From contig OX419756.1 of the NCBI GenBank assembly GCA_948567375.1, forward strand, positions 69,604,552 through 69,668,551: DNA of 64,000 nt, in the 5' to 3' direction. Below, piece by piece: positions 1 to 9,906 of the stretch. The translations under genes were made by a program, and so were the position numbers. How positions within the stretch are numbered: the stretch's first letter is position 1; every line of letters starts with the position of its first letter. The notes under the pieces are model-generated. The model saw nothing but the letters and a program-made list of their open reading frames with translations, ran no database searches and was not told the origin of the DNA. The DNA comes from Lunularia cruciata (Eukaryota; Streptophyta; Marchantiopsida; Lunulariales; Lunulariaceae).

Positions 1-99
1 TTCGGGCATCGGAGTATTAAGGGATGACAATGTGTGTTTCTCTTGTGTTTTTTTTTTGTTTTTTTCTCTCAGGGTTCCTCTTGTCCTCAAAAACTTACA
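1..99 (+). mobile_element. Solo LTR, family D (3' part only)
   Basis: This is the right end of an LTR cut by the window edge. It matches the 3' end of the complete copy at 33103-33693 (the same CATCGGAGTATT-like stretch, then a T-rich run, then an end in TTACA). The five bases that follow (TGTAA) correspond to the TGTAT target duplication of that other copy. No element interior is attached. Confidence 0.7.
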
Positions 100-104
100 T
101 GTAA

Positions 105-387
105 GAATGTGTGCCTACTTAGTCACTTAATTGTGAGGAATCTTGGCATAAAACATTGGCATGAAAGAATCATTTATGTGGAACTAGAGGATGGACCTCT
201 AGGTGCTCTACATAGACCATGAACAATATCACTATGGAGTTTCCTATGCCTAGGTATCATTAAGTACTAAAAATTGGATGACTAAGTAGTATGAATCATA
301 CTAGCCTCTTGTAATGTAGTGCCTTTTAAGAAAAGTAAAACATTATGCTACAATCTTAAATGATAGAGAGATAGGACCCTTGGGAGA
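105..387. other. Spacer between two inverted D LTRs
   Basis: About 280 bp lying between the plus-oriented and minus-oriented D LTRs. The same spacer recurs at 33699-33979 between another inverted D pair, so the whole arrangement was duplicated. The 62-codon open frame over 34-222 runs from LTR into spacer, and I see no protein family in it. Confidence 0.6.
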
Positions 388-392
388 TCTGA

Positions 393-953
393 TGTAATGT
401 TTTGAGGAGACAAGAACCACCAAGAGAAACCCAGAATAAGAAACTCAAGGCTTCACATTCAAAAACCGATGCCCTTATGGAGCACCTTATCTTTATCATA
501 TAGCAAAGAGGATTATCTCAAAGGAAGCTCCACCCTTGGACCATATACATTGATTGGTGAGATTTCAGCAAGCTCTACCCTAGGATTAGTTGCATGCATG
601 GGTGGTATATTGGTTTTGGTCCTAGTTGGTTAGTCAAACAAGCTTTGATTAGAAGGAATATTTTGTGAATATTTTTATAGGAATCTCAAAATCACATAGG
701 TGAGGTATTGTTGGAAAGACTAACCTTTTCTTTCTTAGAGATAATTTGTATATTTTTGAGGTCTAATTCATCAGTTTAGATCTCCAAAATTAATTATGAA
801 AATTTTAGGCTATTTTTAGCTCATATCCTATTAGTAGAAGTATTCTTTCAGTAATATCTCTATCAGATCTACATAGTCCATCATATAATATCCTATTAAA
901 TATTACCAAGCTAATTTTTATTTTTTGATAATATATCTAGTTATTGTATTACA
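393..953 (-). mobile_element. Solo LTR, family D, short form
   Basis: A 561-bp repeat beginning TGTAATG and ending GTATTACA, the family's short inverted ends. It is flanked by TCTGA (388-392) and TTTGA (954-958), a 5-bp target duplication with one mismatch. It is inverted relative to the D copy at 1-99. No internal retroelement sequence is attached, so it is a solo LTR. Its right target duplication directly abuts the A1 LTR. Confidence 0.75.
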
Positions 954-958
954 TTTGA

Positions 959-1432
959 TGTAAAAGACCGAGATCAAGGAGAGAAATAAGAAAATGAAAG
1001 ATCACATTAGGAAACTTGAGTGTGTGAAACTCCAAATGCCTATCATGAGTTTTAGTTTTGATATTTATAAAAAGCATTCAAGGCTCTTGAGAAGTTTCTC
1101 AAGAAACTTCCTTGAGCTACTTTCTTGAAATGCAAGCCACGTTAACCAAAAAGCTTCTCAAGAAGCTTCTTTCTAAAAGCCGCTTACTTGGCATGCAAGC
1201 TTACTAATTGAAAGTTTCTAGAAACTATCTATTTGGGATGCAAGCTAAGATAGCCAGGAAGCTTCCCAATAAACTTCCTCCTAGAAATAACCACTTGGCA
1301 TGCATGTTACCCAATACGAGGGAGGGTACCAAGGAGCTTCTTGGATACTTCTATAATATTTTAGGCTAATTTGGCCAATTTTCTACTTTTTAAGCCTCGA
1401 CTTACTTCATTTCTAAACTCTTCCTTGTTACA
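959..1432 (-). repeat. 3' LTR of A1
   Basis: In plus orientation it runs from TGTAAAAGACC to CTTGTTACA, matching the LTRs at 34587, 48612 and 49962. It contains several AAGCTTC/GAAGCTT palindromic units of the heat-shock-element type, more decayed than in the younger copies. The sequence after 1432 (TATTCTCCCACCGCTAG) is the complement of the polypurine region, which fixes the LTR's inner edge. Confidence 0.85.
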
Positions 1433-1439
1433 TATTCTC

Positions 1440-4400
1440 CCACCGCTAGTTGGTGACATCCTTGTTGCCATTGAAGCTTCAAACTCTTAGATAACCATTT
1501 GTGCATTTTTCAAATAAGAAAGAGGCTCCCAAGTGGCAAGGGTTACCCTTTTCATAGGACTTTGTACTATGTATGTTATCAACAACCTCGTTGAATGTGG
1601 TGATGTGCAAGAATCCCATCAACTTCATACTCTTCATGATCATTGATAGAGATGGGATGAGGAGGAGGAGGAAGGAAGGACACCAGTGGAAAAAGAAGAT
1701 GGATTAGGAACAAAGGGTTTCAACTTGGAAATATGAAAGGTAGGATGGATGTGCATATGACAAAGCAAGACAAGTTGATAAGCAATAGGAGAAATGACTT
1801 GGGTGACATCAAAGCGTCCTATCCAATTAGGAGCAAGTTTATAAACTTGGGTATCAAGTGAGAGAGGTTAGTTACTAGATGAGAGCATGATCTTATCACA
1901 AGCTTGAAAGGTGAAATCATGACAATGGTGGTTTCCATATTGTTTTTGACTATTTTGAGCAACAAGGAGATGGATTTGGCTTGTTGGAAGGAATGGGATA
2001 TGGTGATCAAGAAGGTGTAAGAGATGAGATGGAGGAGGAGCAAGAAAATTGTTTGGAACAAGTGGATCTTGGTCAAAATTGAAGAAGAAAGAAGAGAATC
2101 TGGTACTTGCATGTTTGGAATTTTTGTATGCAAACTCTATAGTTGCAAGACATTGATCTCAATTGGTATGGTGAACATTGACAAATGCACAAAGCATATC
2201 TTCCAATGTGCACTTTGTATGTTCAATTTTTCCATCACTTTGAGGATGATAGGCTATAGACAAAATAAACTTGGTGCCAAGTATCTAGAAGAGTGTTTGC
2301 CAAAATGTTCCAATTAAATTGAGGATCACAATTGGAGACAAGTACATAAGACATCCCATGATGCTTGAAGATAGTATTGTAATAGTTTTGTGCCAATGTT
2401 GGTGTATCCATGGTATTAAAGGTTGGTGCCAAATGGATTTTCTTACTAAGCTTATCCACAAACACCACTATCATTATGTGACCTTGCTTTGTCTTGGGTA
2501 AGGATATGATAAGATCTAAGCTCATGTATTCCCATCAAGCAAATGGAATGTGGAGTGGTTGAAAGAGTACACTCAGTTTCTGGTTGCTAGCCTTTTTATG
2601 ATGGCAACTCTCACACGAGCGTAAAAACTCTTGAACATCTATTGCCATGTTGGGCCACCACCATTGGCATTGGAGTGTACCCAAGGTCTTGTCCACACCA
2701 ATGTGACCAACAATTGGTAAGTCATGGGCTTCTTGGAGGTGCACAAGTCAAAGATCATCCTTGGCTATAACATATATCTTGTTCTCATGGAATAGAAGGT
2801 CTTCCTTGAAGGACAAGGTGTTTTACTCCTTATTGTTTGTTTAAGATGTTTTGTACCATTTGACAAAAAAGATCTTGTTATAGTGCTATTTTGAACTCAA
2901 TTTGGACCTTGGAGTCAACTCACACAATTGTAATTACCACCATGATGAGAGGAAGAGACTTCAAATCAGGTCATTGTGATAGGGCATCAGGGATGACATG
3001 GAATTTACTGGGTTTTTACTCAAGTTCTATGTCAAACAATTGAATTTGCTCCTCCCATCTTTGATGTCAACTCTTCATGTGTTTCAAATGTAATGTCTTC
3101 AACAAGAGTTTATGATTGGTTTGCATGATCACCTATTTTTCCAATAGATAATGCATCCATGCCTTGGTAGCATACACCATTGCTATTTGTCTCCAATCTT
3201 GTGTAGAGTAACTCCTTTTTATAGTGTTTATTCGGCAGGACACAAAGGCAATTGGATATAACCCATCTTGCTACAATGCAACTCCAATGGCAAAGTTAGA
3301 AGAATTAAAGTCAACCACACAAGGTAGTTGAGTATCATATGGTTGAAGAGTATGTCTTTGAAGACACCATATGTTTTAGCTTTTAGAATGCTTCTTCATG
3401 CTTGGCTGTCTATTGAAAGTTTTTCCCCAAGAGATCGGTCAATGGTGTTGCCATGTGCGTATAATAATGGATGAGCCATCAGTAAAAACCTGTCAATCCA
3501 TTAAATGCTTGCACTTTTATGGCATCTTTTGGAGTAGGTAAATCAGTAATGACCTTGATTTTCTCTTCTTCCCTCTTGATCCTTTCATACGAGATCTTGT
3601 GACCCAAGAAGGTAGGTAACTTTGATGACAACTAATGGCACACTTTAATTTCTTGCAATAAAAGTTCTACTGACTTAGTCATCTTAGGACTTCTTTCACA
3701 TGATTTACATGTTCTACCTCCATCTTGCTATAGATAAAAATCTCATCCAAGAACACCACTACATATAAATCCAATAGTCTATCCACCACTCAATGCATTT
3801 GATCCATGAAGACTACTAGAGCATTAGTGAGCCCAAAAGGTTGAATTTCCCATTCAAAATGCCCATTTCTTGTGCAAAAAGTAATATTTTGTACATTCTT
3901 GTTATCAATAGGGATTTGATAATAGCTGCTGCAAAGATCCAACTTGGAGAATTAGCATGCTCCACTCAATTAATCGAGCAAGTCATCAATTTGAGGCAAG
4001 GGATATGAATTCTTCATTGTTTGTTTATTAAACCCATGGTAATCAATACATAAACAAAGTCCTCCATCCTTATTTGGAACAAATATTACCCAGGCTCCCC
4101 AAGGAGATGTACTAGTCGTATGAAATCCTTCTCCAACAACTTTGTAAGTGCTATTTGCAACTCTTACAATTCTTTTGCCAAGAGCTGATAGATTGAACTA
4201 CTCATTGGAATACTCCTTGGCAATAACTCAATCTTGAAGAGCATACCACCATTGGAGTGTAATCCCTTTGGCGGATCATCCAGAAACATGTCCTCAACCA
4301 TTGCTTGGTGAGGCTCTTGACACTCCTCAAATTCTCTATGTGCAATCTGCTTGATCCACACCACAAAAATAGATTTATCTTCCACCAAAGCTTACTCTAT

Positions 4401-5085
4401 AGTTGTTTCATTGATACACTTCACATCTAGGGACTTATCTTTCTTCAAAGCCTGCTCTATGGCTGCTTTCAAAACAAACCTCTCATATTGTGAGTTATCT
4501 TCTTTCAAATTTTACTCTATGGTTGCAACCCATCTTCAAAGGTGACTCCATCTGGCAAGAAAGCGAGCAATTGACCTACAAAAACCAATCTCGGTAATAC
4601 ACCCAATGTTATCCTTCCCTAAATGGAAGGAAAATATCACACTTCAAAGGTGAGGATGATAGCTATACCAAGAAGTTCCTGACCAGACATTGGCTATTAC
4701 CCCCTATATTCCTTAATGTGTCTTCTTTACAAACTTCTCATCTTGGGATTTATTTTCTTTTAACGTTTGCTCTATGGTTACTATCTTGACAAATTGAGTA
4801 TTCTTTGTTGTCTTATTCAAAGGTGCTAGATAACTTAATCTAAAATTCATACCTTGATATTATATTTGAATTTAGTGTCTAGTGCAATCAAATTGAACCT
4901 TATGACATTAAAATGAAGTAAAAAATAATATAAAAATGCCACTACAAATCTCATATATTATAAATACTCATTTCAAATCCTGAAATATAATAGAATGTGA
5001 GATACAGAATTGAAAACTCTTTCTCCATCGATTATAATCAATCTCTTCTCTTTCCAATTACCTAGGGTCGGTTGTCAATTTCTTG
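1440..5085 (-). pseudogene. Decayed pol of A1 (protease part to integrase)
   Basis: Only short open pieces remain. At 2235-2525 the integrase core reads like the SLDLITSLPKTKQGH of element C. At 2535-2744 lies the integrase zinc domain (HDLPIVGHIGVDKTLG, then CESC). RNase H and RT matches cover about 2950-4190, linker repeats about 4380-4560, and decayed protease about 4620-5085. Many frameshifts and stops make it non-functional. It aligns throughout with A2 pol at 35025-39360. Confidence 0.85.
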
Positions 5086-5133
5086 TCTTCCTTGATTTCC
5101 ATCATCTAATATTGTGTTGATGGTCGTTTGAGG

Positions 5134-5985
5134 TCGGAGGTCCTACATGGCTAGTATATTTTGGTCGTAGGGATGGACTTCTTACCTTGGCTGAGGATGC
5201 TAACATCAATCTTCCTTTCCCTGTTTTGAAGTTTGACCTAATAGTGGATACTTTGCCCGCAAAGGGTCCAACGCATGGCTAGTATATCTTGTTCGGAAGG
5301 TCTTGTTTCCTTGGCTGATGATTTTAACATCAATCTTCTTTTCCCTGTTTTGAATTTTGATCTAATGGTCCGCAAAGGGTTCAACGCAAGAGAAATGATT
5401 GTTCTCTCATGTACCACTATCAAACACAGAAGTTTTAGACCTAGTCCTCTTGTTCAATTTCTCTTGGGGACCTGTCAATGTGAGTCAATGTCCTTCTTTC
5501 TCTAATCACATTACTCATATGCTAGGTGTGACGATAAACAAAAATGTCTAATTCCTCTGTGCTATGTATCCTACAATCAGGCGCTCACACTATTGGCCGA
5601 ACTACTTGCAATGGTGTTGGCCCTCACATCTACAACTTCACTGGAAGCGACAACGTTAACGAACCCCACTCTAGATGTCGAATTCGTGGACATGCTTAAG
5701 GAGCTTTGCCCCAAGGGTAACAGGAATAACACTCAGTTCCTTCATTCAACCGCCAGCAGATTCGACAATCCACATTATAAAAACGTCATATCGAACAAAG
5801 GAGAGTTCATAACGGATTCTGCCCTCATCACCAACTCTACAGGTAGAAGTCTCGTGAATGAGTTTTCAATCCGAGGATCGACCTGGTTCAATGGGTTCGC
5901 AACTGCCATGGTGAGGATGGGCAACCTCGAACCATTCACCGGTTCTGCTGGGGAAATTTGGGAATCATGCCAGTTTATCAACTAA
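5134..5985 (+). pseudogene. Class III peroxidase fragment, exons 3-4
   Basis: Class III peroxidases are secreted heme enzymes that use hydrogen peroxide to oxidise phenolics in the cell wall. Exon 3 (5134-5410) encodes VGGPTW..FGRRDG and, after an internal duplication, KGFNAREMIVLS. The intron is about 5411-5580 (GT..AG). Exon 4 (5581-5985) opens with the proximal heme-ligand motif SGAHTIGRTTC (His codon 5586-5588) and ends with NSTGRSLVNEFS, MVRMGNLEPFTGSAGEI, CQFIN and stop TAA. A one-base frameshift near 5660 separates YNFTGSDNVNEP from LDVEFVDMLKELCPKGN. Exons 1-2 are absent, because A1 joins just upstream of exon 3. It is clearly a pseudogene; the family call is strong. Confidence 0.9.
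5147..5387 (+). repeat. Tandem duplication inside peroxidase exon 3
   Basis: Two adjacent copies, 5147-5273 and 5274-5387, both start CATGGCTAGTATAT and both end near CAAAGGGT(C/T)CAACGC. The second is about 13 bp shorter. They have diverged from each other, so the duplication is old. It breaks the reading frame of the exon. Confidence 0.8.
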
Positions 5986-7470
5986 TGCCAATTAATCAAC
6001 TAGTGATCAATTCGATAGGCTAGGATTTACACCGATTCCCAGTCCATAAAGGGGTTCTCTCTCAAATTGAGAGGATCAACAATTTTTACGTAGTGAAAAA
6101 TAAGCCCTACATAAAACGGTGGGAATAGAATTTTACAACTGTGAGATTCAGAGACTATGTGGCCGGCACTGCTACTGTCAACGTTGCGACTATAGTACTA
6201 ATTCGTGATACCTGTTGGATAACTTCAGTAACAGTTTAATAAACCAAGTTGAACGTGTTCTGGAATAAAAAGATTGGTTAGACACTGCTCACTATGTAAG
6301 TATTCTTGGTACCATGAACCGATACTGCAAAAGTGCGGATTCGTGAGCCTAATTATGGAACGAGGAACATCATATGATCATGAATTACGATTCCACAATA
6401 CATACTCACGAGGGAAGTTTGCAACCATATCCATGATGTACCTATACTACATTACACAGTAATTTGATAAAGATGAAACTTAAAGTCCACCTTGAAGTGC
6501 AAGCTGGACTATCCTAGTACAGAAGCCTCCATTCAGACTAACGATACCAATTAAAGGCTAGATCCTGGCATGGGAGGCTTATTCCATGTGATGCCCATAG
6601 TTATGTTTGAATCCACCTAGGTTTAGTTACTGTTGCAGTTTCTCCACTTCTCGATTGAGCGTCAAATATATGGGTAGTCAGTGATTCACATCAAAATTAT
6701 GTTGGCGAGCCTATTTTGACCATGGAAGGAAGCTCCTAATATCTTTCGAGGTAGAGCTCGAAGATGTTACTTTGCACTGTACTCGCGAGATGTTTTAATG
6801 TCGGACTCCATTGCTTTGTGTACATGGTGAAGACTTGGATCATCTTGGATCACGATGTTTGGACGAGAAATAACTTAGGCTAGAAATAAGGACATTGTCA
6901 AGATCTTGAGATGCTTGTTACGCTTCCAAACCTGTAACATACTTGGAACTATGCGTGAGATATTAGTGCAGTTCATTGATACGCTTGAAAGTGACAGTTC
7001 TGAGCAACGCCTGTAAATTTCTTCAAGTAGTGCTTATTTACTTCATTCTATCCACTAACTAGAATGGCTATTGAAAGTTAGCCACTTCTTAGTCAGTACA
7101 TGGCAGTGCACGTACGGCTGCTTTACAAGCTACACTTCGTTTGACAGATGAGAACTAGGTGAAATGTGCCTCCTGATTACAATGTCCGTGAAGTCTATTA
7201 GCTCATGGATATTTCATGCTTGTACTGCAGCTGTACAACGATTACGCTTACCTGCTATCATCATCAAATCTTCATATCCTTACATTTACGGTTTCTATTG
7301 CCTCCTCACAATGGTTCCCACACATATGTTGTCCAAATACCCTTCTAGATAGATTCCCTTCACTTGCGTCAACTTCCTGACTCTGACCCACTCTGACTCT
7401 CTCCACGCTGATTTCCAAAAATATCGTTACCTCCCTTTCACCTCCTTGACCAAGAAATGATTCAATGTGA

Positions 7471-7990
7471 TTGCAACGTCGACATTCTAAATACTCATGC
7501 ATATTGCATCCAGTATTGTACAGTTCAGATGCGCTCCGGATCCACTTCTTCGACCCGACAATGAACTACGTATATGAGCAAAACTTTATGGAAGTTCCCA
7601 TATGCATAACTTGCAGACCTCGACATATTTGTGGTCTTGAGACTCCAGGGGTTTATCCAGTATATATAATAGATTTCAGTTCCGGTTCCATTGACATCAG
7701 TAAGGACCTTTCCTCAGGAAATAATTGAATCTTTCCCCTTTAGAAACCCCGAGGAACTTGAGGTAGATCTCATACTGTCAAGGCATTTATCATAACAATG
7801 ACCATATCAGATTCGTTAGCAATGTACAAGTCTCAGATCTAGATGAGAAAAGGGCACGAAATCATTTATTTCTGGAAGTCAAGTAGATCATGGTTAGCCT
7901 TCCCTCCGAGACCATTGACTGGTCAGGGACGTGGCATGAATATCTCTCTGGGTGCATAGCCTCAAGTCCACTGGTAGTTATCCAAAAAGT
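7471..7990 (+). pseudogene. Unknown ORF, broken copy of the 43340-43963 ORF
   Basis: 7471-7728 is open and reads like the ORF on the other strand at 43340-43963: YSCILHP, SSDALRIHFFDPTMNYVYEQ, EVPICITCRPRHICGLE. After GLET a small indel shifts the frame. Nucleotide similarity continues to about 7990 (region for SETIDWSGTWHEY) but with stops. The function is unknown; I could not tie it to a named family. Confidence 0.5.
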
Positions 7991-8362
7991 TGAATATATC
8001 CCAGAGGCTGAAATTCTTAACGGATCTAGGGCCTGGCTCTGAACCGGTTCCTTGAGTGGTGGAAGTAGCAACTCCACCGGAGCTGGATGTCGTGTAGCAA
8101 GGTTCAGAATCGTGAGGTTAACAGCAGCATTGTATGCACCATTTTCGGTGCAGTGCACAGTATTTGCCTCACAGCGAATTTCTGGAGTCCAATGCGGAGA
8201 AGCAGAAGTCCTTTCTTTCGCCACTATTAAATTCATCCGATTAAGCAAGAAATAACATTGAATCAGTAAGCTGGAACGCACTTACAGAAACGCATGTGGG
8301 CATAATATTGATGTCAGCTAACCTTCATGACCAAATCATGACCAATTCATGCAATTGGGGTT

Positions 8363-8402
8363 ATGAATATTCACCCCAATTGCAATTGGGGTGCATATTC
8401 AT
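8363..8402. repeat. 40-bp near-perfect palindrome
   Basis: ATGAATATTCACCCCAATT, a GC centre, then AATTGGGGTGCATATTCAT. The 19-bp arms pair at 18 of 19 positions. An overlapping second inverted repeat (GCAATTGGGGT at 8351-8361 against ACCCCAATTGC) uses the left arm with an 11-bp loop, so two alternative hairpins compete. It lies about 250 bp upstream of the peroxidase exon 1 relic. Confidence 0.8.
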
Positions 8403-8610
8403 CAACAGCAATATTAAACAGTAATTAGCTAAAATAAGTCAATACACGAGTTGCTTTAGGTACACTGCAAGACTGACAGATCCAATAGCCAGTTTAACCA
8501 GAGAATATTTTGGGGGCTAACTATAAGATTCCACACAAGCCTATGATCACAGGAGGGGTGAAGTCAAAAACGAGCTGGTTGTATAAGCATCTTAGCTGCT
8601 AACCAACTGT

Positions 8611-8631
8611 AGCACGCAGACCTTGCGTGCT
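8611..8631 (+). other. Small hairpin upstream of peroxidase exon 1
   Basis: AGCACGC, loop AGACCTT, then GCGTGCT: a perfect 7-bp stem. A paralogous hairpin at 46292-46312 keeps the loop but has GCACTC/GAGTGC in the stem, a compensated change. It sits about 55 bases before a good splice donor (CCG|GTAAGT at 8686) and may belong to a 5' leader exon. Function unknown. Confidence 0.45.
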
Positions 8632-8762
8632 TCTGATGCATACTTGACAATTGCAACGAACTTGACCTCGCATTCGCAGAATCCGGTAAGTACGTTACAT
8701 TGAATATGTCAACTCACTAAGACTATTCGAAGACTTTCACTTTGCAATTCGTTTCTTTGCAG

Positions 8763-8967
8763 TACTAGCCGGTCTTCGTCATTCTCCGGCGCCGTGCTCC
8801 TTGCAGCATGCGCACTTTACTCGCGTCCTGCAGCTGCATCTCTGTCCAAAATATTCTACGCTCATACGTGTTCTCATGTGACAAAGATTGTTTCGCTGGT
8901 GATTGACAAAATTTTGGGAACCGATAAGACTATAGCGGGAGCTTTGAATCGTTGGCAGTTCACGATT
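8763..8967 (+). pseudogene. Class III peroxidase exon 1 remnant
   Basis: After an apparent short intron (8686-8762, GTAAGT..TTTGCAG), the frame gives a signal-peptide-like stretch (FSGAVLLAACALYS). It continues into a peroxidase mature N-terminus, ASLSKIFYAHTC..VTKIV..VIDKILGTDKTIAGAL. The expected distal-heme segment RLHFHDCF is corrupted (it reads NRWQFTIAGSG) and runs into a tandem repeat at 8968. No start Met is visible in frame, and exons 2-4 do not follow. It is probably the next gene of the cluster after the relic at 5134-5985. Confidence 0.75.
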
Positions 8968-9175
8968 GCGGGATCCGGGTGCGGTGTTCACCTTTTTGTG
9001 TTATCAGTTTTTTCTTTTTCATTAATTTCATTTTATTCGGTGAGGAAACACGAAAATATAGTATATTTTACATGCGGGATCCGGGTGTGTTCTTCACCTT
9101 TTTGTATTATCCGTTTTCTATTATTTTCATTTTATTGGTGAGAAAATTCTGGTATATTTTCCAAATTAGATAGAA
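8968..9175 (+). repeat. Two-copy 106-bp tandem repeat
   Basis: Units start at 8968 and 9074, each opening GCGGGATCCGGGTG and continuing through a T-rich CACCTTTTTGT..TTTCATTTTATT stretch. The repeat starts exactly where peroxidase homology is lost. Confidence 0.8.
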
Positions 9176-9851
9176 AACCTGTAGATAAAGTACATTCTTC
9201 ATTCTTCGACTCTCGAGTCTACAACCCTAATAATAGAGGATCGGGATCGAAGGAACACATGGAGAAAGAAAGCAAGGAATAGACTGTGGACCAAAGGTTG
9301 CTCGAAGGGGAATGGTTAGGGGAGAAAGAGTTTAGCCCGAAGGTATCCATTTAGAATATCATTAGGCTCGATACTACTTTGCATGACAATTGAAACTCAA
9401 CCAAATGAGTTTGCCCACTTGCCTTCTTTCCCTACACTTTGTAAACACCTTGCAAACATCTCAATAATTTTGATTGACAAAGTTGTGCCTTTATTAGTGT
9501 AGGGTTTGAATACAATTCTAAGATGAAATTATTTTATGGTGAAATAATTTTCTTTGGGAAGAATTGAATCATAACAATAAAAATAGTTTTGGAAAAATTT
9601 GAAAAATTGTGATTATAGGTGATATTTTAATGTGACAAGATTGTGAATCTATGTTTGTTATTCTCTTTTTGATGTGATTTTTGTTATTTTCTTTTGGGTG
9701 TGATTTTTACTTGAAAGATTAAAGACAAAAGTAAGAAGAACTCATTGTGATATTTTACTTTGTATTTGACCATTTTTGAATTGTATCTTTGCGGGAATGA
9801 ATGGTTACTCGTTGATTATCGCAAAAGTGATACTTGTTGGGGTTTGTTACA
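9176..9851 (+). repeat. 5' LTR-like region of element E2
   Basis: The right part (from about 9700) aligns with the complement of 22827-22960, the region next to the primer site of element E. It ends GGTTTGTTACA, a typical LTR end, five bases before the primer site. The left boundary is not clear; 9176-9400 may be unrelated sequence. No gene is seen. Confidence 0.55.
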
Positions 9852-9856
9852 TGAAT

Positions 9857-9875
9857 TTTGGCATCACTACCAAGG
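9857..9875 (+). other. Primer-binding site of E2
   Basis: TTTGGCATCACTACCAAGG resembles the Athila/Tat type of site (TGGCGCCGTTGCCGGGG, complementary to tRNA-Asp) with several transitions. It follows the LTR end by five bases and precedes gag. In E the matching site is the complement of 22801-22820. Confidence 0.65.
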
Positions 9876-9906
9876 ATAAAAATCTTGGGAGTGGAAGAAT
9901 ACAAAG

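Larger units (their letters stand above)
959..5085 (-). mobile_element. Ty3/gypsy chromovirus copy A1, truncated
   Basis: A minus-strand chromovirus of the same family as the element at 50616-56221. From left to right it has the 3' LTR, the complement of the polypurine tract, then integrase, RNase H, RT, the linker repeats and part of the protease. Homology stops near 5085, just before a peroxidase exon. Gag, primer site and 5' LTR are missing, so it was truncated by deletion or rearrangement. Confidence 0.85.
5986..8610. other. Peroxidase intergenic region
   Basis: Sequence between the 3' end of one peroxidase relic and the 5' end of another in the same orientation, as expected of a tandem gene cluster. 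Its base composition is more balanced than the surrounding elements. About 6590-8013 is repeated in inverse orientation at 43433-44870. Apart from the ORF remnant at 7471-7990 and the palindrome at 8363-8402, I recognise nothing. Confidence 0.55.

Noticed and set aside
8052-8255. 67-codon plus frame and the overlapping 139-codon minus frame at 7862-8281
   Set aside because: Neither is conserved in the inverted copy near 43433, which ends at this point; no domain.
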